NCBI GenBank assembly: GCA_902523635.1
Contig: CABZAE010000001.1
Span: 1-64,000 of the forward strand
DNA: 64,000 nucleotides
DNA from: an uncultured Bacteroidota bacterium
Lineage (GTDB): Bacteria; Bacteroidota; Bacteroidia; Flavobacteriales; Flavobacteriaceae
Reading direction: 5' to 3'
Shown: one piece after another, positions 49,165 to 58,005 of the stretch
Numbering within the stretch: the stretch's first letter is position 1
How the letters are laid out: every line of letters begins with the position of its first letter
Notes under the pieces: generated by a model
Seen by the model: only the letters and a program-made list of their open reading frames with translations
Database searches by the model: none
What the model was told of the DNA's origin: nothing
Position numbers and translations under genes: made by a program

Positions 49165-50264
49165 AAGACTTCCACACCATTAGATGTAGAGGCAGAAATG
49201 GATGTTAAATCCATATTAAACTTATTGTAATATTCTTTTTTTGAAATATCAATGAAGCTTTTAACATAATCTGTATTAACTAAATTAATTGTTGATCCAC
49301 CAAATCCACCACCCATCATTCTTGAACCAATTACTTTATTATTATTTTTAAATAAATCAACCAAAAAATCCAATTCTTCACAACTGACTTTATACTTTTC
49401 CCTCAGACCGTTGTGTGATTCATACATCAATTTTCCAAATTGAATTAAATCATTATTTTCAATATGTTTTGCAGCAGTAATAGTTCTCTTATTTTCTATA
49501 ATCACATACTCAACTTTTTCATATAATTTCATATTGAATTTATTTTTAAATGACACTAAAATATCCACCGGAATTTCACATAAATCATTGAATTTAAATC
49601 CTTTGGAGTTTATAATGTTTAATGCCTTATTACAATCATTTCTTCGACTGTTGTACTCACTTTCTGCTAGATTGTGCGAAACATTAGTATTTAGAAGAAC
49701 GATTGAGTAAGGTTCAAAAACGGCGTTAACCAACTTTGATTCTAAAGTTTTGCAATTTAGAAACATTAATTTGTTTTTTTTTCCGAAAATAACAGAGAAT
49801 TGGTCCATGATTCCACATTTTGTTCCAACAAAATTGTGTTCAGCATTTCTACAAATTTTTACTAAATCAATTTTACTAAAATTTAAATCAAAAAGTTCAT
49901 TTAAACCAAAAGCTAATCCACATTCCAAAGCAGCAGAAGAACTAATACCAGCACCAGCAGGAATATTACTTTCAATTTTGCAATCGAAACCTCCAATACT
50001 ATTATTTTGTTTTTTTATTTCATATAATACTCCAATAATATAGTTTTTCCATTGATTTGATTCAATTTGCAAATCATCAAGATTTAATGAAAATTTTCCG
50101 AAACCTATTGATTCAATGTTGCAAATGTTAGTGTAGTTTGTTTTTAAATGAAAATTGATGTTTAAATCAATTGCTGCCGGTAAAACATAGCCACCATTAT
50201 AATCAATATGTTCACCAATTAAATTTATTCTTGCTGGTGATTTAATTTTGATTTCTCTGTTCAT
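49161..50264 (-). CDS. galK: Galactokinase
   Basis: SPARINLIGEHIDYNGGYVLPAAID, IPAGAGISSSAALECG, CGIMDQFSV, GSRMMGGGFGGSTI. Confidence 0.97.
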   Translation of the reverse strand: MNREIKIKSPARINLIGEHIDYNGGYVLPAAIDLNINFHLKTNYTNICNIESIGFGKFSLNLDDLQIESNQWKNYIIGVLYEIKKQNNSIGGFDCKIESNIPAGAGISSSAALECGLAFGLNELFDLNFSKIDLVKICRNAEHNFVGTKCGIMDQFSVIFGKKNKLMFLNCKTLESKLVNAVFEPYSIVLLNTNVSHNLAESEYNSRRNDCNKALNIINSKGFKFNDLCEIPVDILVSFKNKFNMKLYEKVEYVIIENKRTITAAKHIENNDLIQFGKLMYESHNGLREKYKVSCEELDFLVDLFKNNNKVIGSRMMGGGFGGSTINLVNTDYVKSFIDISKKEYYNKFNMDLTSISASTSNGVEVL

Positions 50265-51279
50265 TAGTTTTTAAATTCAATTCCCATTTCCATGCAGTTT
50301 CCAATGCATTTTCCAAACTGTATTTTGTTGACCAATTTAACTCATCTTTGATTTTTGTAGAGTCGGCATACGCTACGATCACATCACCATTTCTTCTTTT
50401 ACCAATTTTATAATTTAGTTTGAGTTGATTAACATTTTCAAAAAGACTAATCAACTCTAAAACTGAAGTTCCTTTACCGCTACCCACATTATAAACTTTA
50501 AAATAGTTGTCGTCATTTACATCGGTTAGTTTCTCCAAACAAGAAATATGTACTTCTGCCAAATCCATAATATGAATGTAATCTCTAATACAAGTCCCGT
50601 CTTTAGTATTATAATCATTTCCAAAAACAGTTAAAAAATCTCTTTTACCGATTGCAGTTTGAGTGATGTAAGGAACGAGATTTTCAGGAACACCAGTAGG
50701 AAGTTCCCCAATTATAGATGTTGGATGTGCACCAACTGGGTTAAAATATCTCAGAGTTATATTCTTGAAGCAGTGACCCGATTCAATAACAGATTCGAGA
50801 ATTTCCTCACATTTTCTCTTTGATTGACCATATGGAGATTCTGCTTTTTTGAGTTTGAAAGTTTCATTTATCGGCATTGAATCAGCTTGCCCATAAACAG
50901 TACAGCTTGAACTAAAAATAAAGTTTATAGGATTTTTTAATAATTTAATTTCGTCAATAATATTTTCAAGAGATCCTATGTTGTTTTGAAAATATTTTTT
51001 GGGATAAAGAATGCTTTCATTTACAGATTTATGGGCAGCAAAATGAATTATTCCGTCAAAATTATAATTCTTAAAAAGTTTAGATACCGATTCTCTTTCT
51101 TTTAAATCAATTTTTTCAAAAGCTGGAGTTTTATTTGTGATTTTAAAAATATTTTTGAGAACTTTTTCATTAGAGTTAGATAAATCATCAACAATTACTA
51201 CATCATACCCTTTTTCTAATAGTAAAACACTAGTGTGAGAACCTATGTAGCCTAAACCTCCAGTAACTAATACTTGCAT
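50242..51279 (-). CDS. galE: UDP-glucose 4-epimerase
   Basis: MQVLVTGGLGYIGSHTSVLLLEKGYDVVIVDDLSNS, SSSCTVYGQ, SPYGQSKRKCEEIL, LRYFNPVGAHPT. Confidence 0.97.
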   Translation of the reverse strand: MQVLVTGGLGYIGSHTSVLLLEKGYDVVIVDDLSNSNEKVLKNIFKITNKTPAFEKIDLKERESVSKLFKNYNFDGIIHFAAHKSVNESILYPKKYFQNNIGSLENIIDEIKLLKNPINFIFSSSCTVYGQADSMPINETFKLKKAESPYGQSKRKCEEILESVIESGHCFKNITLRYFNPVGAHPTSIIGELPTGVPENLVPYITQTAIGKRDFLTVFGNDYNTKDGTCIRDYIHIMDLAEVHISCLEKLTDVNDDNYFKVYNVGSGKGTSVLELISLFENVNQLKLNYKIGKRRNGDVIVAYADSTKIKDELNWSTKYSLENALETAWKWELNLKTNEQRNQN

Positions 51280-51285
51280 TTAATA

Positions 51286-52806
51286 TTATTCAAGTTCTAG
51301 TTTTTTAGCCTTTTTTTTGTCTGAGCCTAAAATTTCTTGATACCGGGAAATCATTTCTTTCAATTTATCGGGGTTACTCTTAGACAAATTATTTTGTTGA
51401 GATATGTCATTCTCCAAATTGAATAACAAATGATCTTTTGAGTTACCTAATTCAATGTTAACTCTCGGATGTACAGCGATTAGATCGTATGGTGGAATCA
51501 TTACCCAGTCATTTTTTCTAAAAGCAGTTCTTGAGGTTGCCTCAATGACCAGTTCCTCTCTACCTTTTCCTTTATTTTTAAAAAACACGCTGGATAAATC
51601 AACACCATCATTCGATTTAATTTCAGAACCTAATAGTGATGAGAATGAGTTCAGGAAATCTATTTGGGTAACAATTTCGTCAGAAATTTCCGGTTTAATT
51701 TTCCCTTTCCAATAAGTGATAAATGGAACTCGTGTTCCCGCTTCAAAAAGACTGTATTTTCCTCCTCTCAAATTTCCTGCAGGAGTATGATCTCCCAATT
51801 TTTCAACAGCATCATCATAATATCCATCATTTAAAACAGGCCCATTGTCACTGGAAATAATGATAATAGTATTTTCTAAGATGCCATTTTCTTCAAGGTA
51901 GTTGTACATTTCTCCAATACACCAATCAGCTTCTTTAATAACATCTCCTCTAGGTCCCATTCCTGATGAGCCAACGAACCTTGGATGCGGTGTTCTAGGA
52001 ACATGCGGTTGTTGAAGTGAGTAAAACAGAAAAAACGGTTTATCTTTCACTTTATTTAAATAATCTTTCGCCTTATTAATAAATTCATCTGCCATATCAA
52101 TATCGCTCCATTTTGCTTTGTCACCACCTTTCATATACCCAATTCTTGGAACACCATTGATAATTGCTTTATTGTGACCATGATGCCATCTCATTGTTAA
52201 CATTTCTGGATTTTTTGTTCCACTTGGAAGTCCATAATCATTATCATCAAAATTAATTTCTATTGGATCGTTTGGATCTAAGTTAACTACATTACCATTT
52301 TCAATGTATACAGTAGGAACTCTATCCTGAGTGTCAGCCATGATGAAGGAGTGGTCAAATCCAACTTCATTAGGGCCTGGGCTGATTAAACTGTTATAGT
52401 CAATTGGTCCGTCTTTCCCGAGTCCAAGGTGCCATTTTCCAACAACTCCTGTTTGATAGCCCATTGATTTGAACATCTTTGGTAAAGTCATTTCACTTTC
52501 GTCTATTATCAAATTTCCTCCTGTGATTATCTTGGCCTTTTTATTTCTCCAAGGATATGTTCCAGTCATTAGAGCATATCGACTTGGGCTACATGTAGCT
52601 GAACTAGCATATCCATTAGTAAACCTAATTCCACCATTTGCAATTTTGTCAATGTTTGGGGTTTCTAGAGTCCCTAACTGGTAAGAACTGACATCTCCAT
52701 AACCCAGATCGTCTAAATAAATAAGAACAACATTTGGTTGCATATTTTTATCAGAGCTACAAGAAAATAGAAATGTAAAAAACAGTAGCAGAAATTTTGC
52801 TTTCAT
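51286..52806 (-). CDS. Sulfatase (S1-type), predicted lipoprotein
   Basis: FLFSCSSDK lipobox; PNVVLIYLDDLGYGDVSSYQ; CSPSRYALMTG fGly motif; GVVGKWHLG; IISSDNGP. Confidence 0.95.
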   Translation of the reverse strand: MKAKFLLLFFTFLFSCSSDKNMQPNVVLIYLDDLGYGDVSSYQLGTLETPNIDKIANGGIRFTNGYASSATCSPSRYALMTGTYPWRNKKAKIITGGNLIIDESEMTLPKMFKSMGYQTGVVGKWHLGLGKDGPIDYNSLISPGPNEVGFDHSFIMADTQDRVPTVYIENGNVVNLDPNDPIEINFDDNDYGLPSGTKNPEMLTMRWHHGHNKAIINGVPRIGYMKGGDKAKWSDIDMADEFINKAKDYLNKVKDKPFFLFYSLQQPHVPRTPHPRFVGSSGMGPRGDVIKEADWCIGEMYNYLEENGILENTIIIISSDNGPVLNDGYYDDAVEKLGDHTPAGNLRGGKYSLFEAGTRVPFITYWKGKIKPEISDEIVTQIDFLNSFSSLLGSEIKSNDGVDLSSVFFKNKGKGREELVIEATSRTAFRKNDWVMIPPYDLIAVHPRVNIELGNSKDHLLFNLENDISQQNNLSKSNPDKLKEMISRYQEILGSDKKKAKKLELE

Positions 52807-52847
52807 AATAATTTATAATTTAGTTGTTGTTTAGATGCACTAACTTA

Positions 52848-54284
52848 ATGAAAAATATAATTTTTCTTATATTCTTGTTTATTTTTTCTTGCGATTCAAA
52901 AGAAAACTCTCTACCCAATGTAATTATCATTTTTGCTGATGATCTGGGTTATAATGACATTAGTTTTCATGGAACCAGTGACATTAGTACACCGAATATT
53001 GATGAAATTGGCTACAATGGTGTTTTTTTTACCAGTGGATATTTAACTACCCCATTTTGCTCACCTAGCAGAGCAGGAATAATAACTGGTCGTTATCCGG
53101 ATTTTTTTGGATACGGTAGAAATATTTTATTTGCTCCAAAAGACCCAAATATGGGTTTGCCGCTAAGCGAATACACCCTGGCAGATTTATTTAAAACCAA
53201 AGACTACACAACTGGAATAATTGGAAAATGGCATTTAGGTGCGCATCAATCATTAAGACCAAATAACAGAGGGTTTGATCATTTTTTTGGACACTTAACA
53301 GGTGGACATAGGTATCTTCCAGAGGAGTTGACCATTGAAGACGAAACACAAGTTAAAGCCCACAGCCAAGCTTATCGAACAAAAATTTTAAGAAATACTG
53401 ATAGGGTAGAAATTGACGATTATTTAACTGATGAGTTTAGTGATGAAGCCGTAAAATTTATTGAAAATAATTCAAATAAACCTTTTTTTCTTTTTTTACC
53501 TTACAACGCTCCACACGGTCCGATTCAAGCACCAGAAAAATATGTAAGTAGATTTCCTAACATTGAAAATCCCTTAAGAAAAATATACGCTGGTATGATT
53601 AGTTCTATGGATGATGGCGTTGGTAGAATTCTTTCGAAATTAAAAGAAAAAAAAATTTTTGATAATACTATTGTTTTCTTTCTTTCCGATAATGGAGCCC
53701 CAAAGAAAAGATGGACTGAAAAAAATGGAGCTAATGCACCATTAAGTGGTTTTAAAGGAAGTGATTTGGGAGAGGGTGGTATTAGAACACCGTTTTTTAT
53801 GCAATGGCCAAACATAATTAAAAGTAATTCAACTTATGATAATCCAGTAAGCTCTTTTGATATTTTTGCTACAATAAAATCAATTATCAATCCTGACTTA
53901 GAGTTGCCAAATCAAATCCATGGAAAAAATATTTTACCTTTTATAAGTGGTGAAAAAGAGGGTATGCCTCACGAAAATTTATTTTGGAAAATTAATGGAG
54001 ATTTTAAAATTGTCAATAATGACACAGTAAGAGGAAAAGATAAGTTTGCTATTAGGTTCAAAAATTACAAAATGATACTTGATGAAGACGGCAACAACTT
54101 TTTGTATGATCTTGATTTAGATATTTCTGAAAAAAATAATATTGCTTTAAATTTTCCAGAAATGGTAAATGAATTAAGAAAAAAAATTAATAAATGGAAT
54201 AAAAAAACCATTGATCCAATTTTCTTAGGGCTTTCAAATAATGAACTTTATAATAAACTTAATCCAGATCGTTTTAAATTTTAA
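52848..54284 (+). CDS. Sulfatase (S1-type), predicted lipoprotein
   Basis: FIFSCDSKE lipobox; PNVIIIFADDLGYNDISFHG; CSPSRAGIITGRYP; GIIGKWHLGAH; start MKNIIFLIFLF at 52848. Confidence 0.95.
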   Translation: MKNIIFLIFLFIFSCDSKENSLPNVIIIFADDLGYNDISFHGTSDISTPNIDEIGYNGVFFTSGYLTTPFCSPSRAGIITGRYPDFFGYGRNILFAPKDPNMGLPLSEYTLADLFKTKDYTTGIIGKWHLGAHQSLRPNNRGFDHFFGHLTGGHRYLPEELTIEDETQVKAHSQAYRTKILRNTDRVEIDDYLTDEFSDEAVKFIENNSNKPFFLFLPYNAPHGPIQAPEKYVSRFPNIENPLRKIYAGMISSMDDGVGRILSKLKEKKIFDNTIVFFLSDNGAPKKRWTEKNGANAPLSGFKGSDLGEGGIRTPFFMQWPNIIKSNSTYDNPVSSFDIFATIKSIINPDLELPNQIHGKNILPFISGEKEGMPHENLFWKINGDFKIVNNDTVRGKDKFAIRFKNYKMILDEDGNNFLYDLDLDISEKNNIALNFPEMVNELRKKINKWNKKTIDPIFLGLSNNELYNKLNPDRFKF

Positions 54285-54285
54285 A

Positions 54286-55788
54286 TTAAAAAGGGTTTAA
54301 ATCACTTATCTTTTCATTTTTATTAACTCTGCCAGAAAGTTTATTTTTTTTAATAAGGTTTATTAAACTGTCGTTGTATTTTTGACTAAAAAGTAAGTTT
54401 GTTTCTGAGGGTATTGGAGCATTATTTTCTGTTAACCATGCTTCGAGTTCATCCAAAAGTTCATTCGTTTTTTCTTTCTCAATTTTAGATAAATTATTTG
54501 ATTCTGAAATATCATTATTTAAATTGTATAACTCAATTTTATTGTTCTCATAATATCTGTGAAGTTTCCAATCCCCTTTGATTAAAACCGACCCTGGTCT
54601 AGTTCTAAATAAAGGATCTGTACCATTATCTTTGTGAACATCATATGGCTCAAGGTAGACAGGAAAATGAAAAAACAAACCTCTTTTTTTAAGTTTTTTT
54701 CCTCTAAAAATGTTTGTTAGATCCATTCCATCTAGTTCTAGCTTTTCATCATATCCAATAATTTTTTTGATAGTAGGAAAAAAGTCTATATTACTAACTC
54801 TTTCTTGGGATGTAGATCCAGATTTTATTTTACCAGGCCATGAAATAATCAATGGAACCCTTATTCCACCCTCATAATATGAACCTTTACCGGCTCGAAG
54901 TGGATGTTGGTTTGAAATCGATCTTATTCCTCCGTTATCTGATGTGAAAATAATTAACGTATTATTTTCTAAATTAAGTTCTTTGATTTTATTTAATATT
55001 TTTCCAATGTTTTCATCAAGTGACTGTATCATACCGGCATAATCAGCTCTGTTGTGAAAATCATCACTTTTCTTTGTTTTGTATTTACTTTCATATTCTG
55101 GTTTGGCTTGAATGGGTGTATGTACAGAGTAAAATGGTACATAAGCAAAAAATTTATTGTTTTTGTTTTTTTCAATAAATTTAACTACTTCGGTTCCTAA
55201 TCTATCAGTCAAGTAATCTTCTTTTGGGTCAGTTTTTAAATTCTGGTTCACATTACGGTATGGTGGGAAATAACTTCCGGGCCCACCACTTTCGTTTCCC
55301 CCTAAATTAAAATCAAATCCCATGTCTTCAGGATAATATCCAAGAGGTCCCATGTGCCATTTTCCAAAATGTCCGTTAACATAGCCTTTAGATTTAAGCA
55401 TTTCAGGAATAATAAAATGATTGTGTTCAAGTTTGGTTTTTGTTTTAATTGGGATTATTTTTCTGGTTTTACGGTTTCCTCTGTCAGAGTTTCTCACCGT
55501 ATAAATTCCGTGGTAGGGATGATATTTTCCGGTCAACATTGTAGCTCTACTTGGAGCACAATTTGCAGAAGATGCATATCCATTTAAAAATGTCATTCCG
55601 TTTTTTGATAGTTTATCAATGTTTGATGTTTCGTAAAAACTTGATCCCATGTATGAAACATCAGTCCAGCCTAAATCATCTGCAACAATTAACACAATAT
55701 TGGGTGCTTCATCTCTTATCACATTTTTGCATGATACCAATACATAAAGTGTAATAAATAAAAATGTTTTAAATATATACTTATTCAT
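54286..55788 (-). CDS. Sulfatase (S1-type), predicted lipoprotein
   Basis: VLVSCKN lipobox; PNIVLIVADDLGWTDVSYMG; CAPSRATMLTGKY; GHFGKWHMGPLG; FTSDNGG. Confidence 0.95.
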   Translation of the reverse strand: MNKYIFKTFLFITLYVLVSCKNVIRDEAPNIVLIVADDLGWTDVSYMGSSFYETSNIDKLSKNGMTFLNGYASSANCAPSRATMLTGKYHPYHGIYTVRNSDRGNRKTRKIIPIKTKTKLEHNHFIIPEMLKSKGYVNGHFGKWHMGPLGYYPEDMGFDFNLGGNESGGPGSYFPPYRNVNQNLKTDPKEDYLTDRLGTEVVKFIEKNKNNKFFAYVPFYSVHTPIQAKPEYESKYKTKKSDDFHNRADYAGMIQSLDENIGKILNKIKELNLENNTLIIFTSDNGGIRSISNQHPLRAGKGSYYEGGIRVPLIISWPGKIKSGSTSQERVSNIDFFPTIKKIIGYDEKLELDGMDLTNIFRGKKLKKRGLFFHFPVYLEPYDVHKDNGTDPLFRTRPGSVLIKGDWKLHRYYENNKIELYNLNNDISESNNLSKIEKEKTNELLDELEAWLTENNAPIPSETNLLFSQKYNDSLINLIKKNKLSGRVNKNEKISDLNPF

Positions 55789-57661
55789 TATTTGTTAAAT
55801 AATTCATCCTCCTATTAACTAGAGCATTTTCGTTTCTTATCGGTGGTAACCAATTTTCGGGGAATACATCTTTACTAAGTTCTAACTTGTAACTTGGGTT
55901 TTTGGTTTTTAGAAGTGCAAGTGTATTGAGCATTAAATTAGCTTCTGTTTCGGTTTTTGCACTTTTTAATAAGTTTTTAATTTTCTCATTATTGATTTTT
56001 TGACCATTCAGTAGCAGATATTCAGCAGCTCTTATTTTAACTAAATTCTCCAAATCTTTTTCAAATAAATAATTAATTTTGTTTAAATTTTCAATTGCTT
56101 CAATTCCAAAAGATGAACATATGATAAGTCCCCAGTATCTGACCCATGGATTGGGATCATTAAGTGCATTTTGAATTTTTTTGGAAACATCTTCATAATC
56201 ATAAAAAACTAGGTTTGAAATATTTCTTAGTCTTTTAATTAATTTTTTGTGGTTTTTGGAAAAATCTTCCACATCTTCTAAACCATTTGCCACGAAGTAG
56301 GGTTCAGGTAGAAAGCTAAGATCATTTGTTAAGTCTAAATGATTCTCAAGTTCACCCCTCATTTCTTCCAACTTTTTTTGCTGATTAACATCCTCAGCCA
56401 AATTTTGAATTTCATATGGATCATTTGAAATATTGTACAAAGCTTCGGATGATTTTGTTTTAAAAAACTGGCTTTGTATGTTATTTAATTTGCCTTGGTT
56501 GTATAAACGATACCATTCTTTATATGCTAACATTTCATAGCGGTAAAAATTGTAAAGTCCATCAACATTGAATGGTTGAAAGTTTCTTATGTATTTATAT
56601 TTGCCTTTTCTTACCGATCGAACAAAATCATATTTTTCATCAAATCTGTCAGCATACCCAAAAGTGATGTCCTGTTTTTCTAAGTTTACTTTTTTTAAAT
56701 CTTTTCCAAGAAATGGATTACCATCTAAAAACTCTGGGATCTTTATTCCAGCAATGGACAAAACAGTTGGCAACAAATCAACAAAATCAACAAAAGTTGG
56801 AGTTCTGGTACCATTTTCAAATGGATTCAAGTGCTTCCATTTTTCTGGAATATAAACCACAAGCGGAACATTTAGTCCTGTTTCATATAAGTAACCTTTA
56901 CTTCTAGGTAGTACTCCACCATGGTCACTGTAATAAAATATAATTGTGTTTTCCATCAATCCATCATTCTCCAGTTCTTTTACAAATTTTCCAATTTCTT
57001 TGTCAACATCGTTGTGGTGTTTGTAATACAAAGATTGTGTATATCTAAATGTGGGAGTGTCTGGATGATATGGAAATGGTTTTATTGAGTCAAGATTATT
57101 AAGTTCCAGTCCATCAATTAATTGCTCCTTATTAAAGTGAAGACTTCCCTCATGGGTATTGTGATAATTTTGAACATGGAAAAATGGTTGACCTTCAGCT
57201 CTATTTTTATATGATGCATTTTTTGATGATTCATCCCATACTTTACCTTCTTTTATAAAATTGTAATCTTCTTTCGCATTATTTGTTGTATAGTAGCCAT
57301 TTTCAGAGAGATAAACTGGAAGAGGTTTAATTGTTTTAGGGAGTTTTACCATTTTCATTTTTCGATGATACTGAGTTCCAATTCTTGGTGCATATGTTCC
57401 TGTAATGATTGTACTCCTAGCAACAGAACAAACGGGTGCATTTGAAAAAACATTTTCAAAAATAATTCCATCCTCAGCAAGTGCCGAGATTGTTGGCATA
57501 TTGGCACCACCTGCATTGTATAAATTCATATAATGAGTGGAATTATCCTCAGTTACAAGCCATACGATGTTTGGTTTTTCAACTTTTTTCAAATCACTTG
57601 TAGAACAAGCATTAAGAAAAACAAAAATTAAAAATAAGTAGATAGTTTTTGTCATTTTCAT
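55781..57661 (-). CDS. Sulfatase-family protein with CSVAR motif and HEAT-like C-terminus
   Basis: FLNACSTSD lipobox; PNIVWLVTEDNSTHYMNLYN; SNAPVCSVARSTIITGTYAPRIGTQYH; YYSDHGG; C-terminal NPWVRYWGLIICSSFG / LVKIRAAEYLLLNGQ. Confidence 0.9.
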   Translation of the reverse strand: MKMTKTIYLFLIFVFLNACSTSDLKKVEKPNIVWLVTEDNSTHYMNLYNAGGANMPTISALAEDGIIFENVFSNAPVCSVARSTIITGTYAPRIGTQYHRKMKMVKLPKTIKPLPVYLSENGYYTTNNAKEDYNFIKEGKVWDESSKNASYKNRAEGQPFFHVQNYHNTHEGSLHFNKEQLIDGLELNNLDSIKPFPYHPDTPTFRYTQSLYYKHHNDVDKEIGKFVKELENDGLMENTIIFYYSDHGGVLPRSKGYLYETGLNVPLVVYIPEKWKHLNPFENGTRTPTFVDFVDLLPTVLSIAGIKIPEFLDGNPFLGKDLKKVNLEKQDITFGYADRFDEKYDFVRSVRKGKYKYIRNFQPFNVDGLYNFYRYEMLAYKEWYRLYNQGKLNNIQSQFFKTKSSEALYNISNDPYEIQNLAEDVNQQKKLEEMRGELENHLDLTNDLSFLPEPYFVANGLEDVEDFSKNHKKLIKRLRNISNLVFYDYEDVSKKIQNALNDPNPWVRYWGLIICSSFGIEAIENLNKINYLFEKDLENLVKIRAAEYLLLNGQKINNEKIKNLLKSAKTETEANLMLNTLALLKTKNPSYKLELSKDVFPENWLPPIRNENALVNRRMNYLTNNE

Positions 57662-58005
57662 CTATGTCAATATATAAAAAATAAAAAATATCTGTTTTTA
57701 CAGTTTATATCTTGACTTCATAATTATATTGAATGGTTTTTTTTGTGTAAGTCTACCAAGCTGATATGAATTTATGAGAAAAGTCAAAACTACTTCTTTA
57801 TCATAAAACCAGTTTTAAAATAATTTTTTTTAAAAAAATAATTAATTGGGAATTCACTCAAATTATGAATTATTTAATTTTTCATATTTTTTTTTATTAA
57901 TTTAGTAAATATATATTGTATAAATCGTCAATATGTTACATATTAAGATTTTTTACTAATTTTACAATTAGGTTATAATCCTAAACAACAAGACAAAAAA
58001 AAATT

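Noticed and set aside
53525-53815. 96-aa minus-strand ORF inside a sulfatase gene
   Set aside because: Antisense shadow of a conserved sulfatase region.
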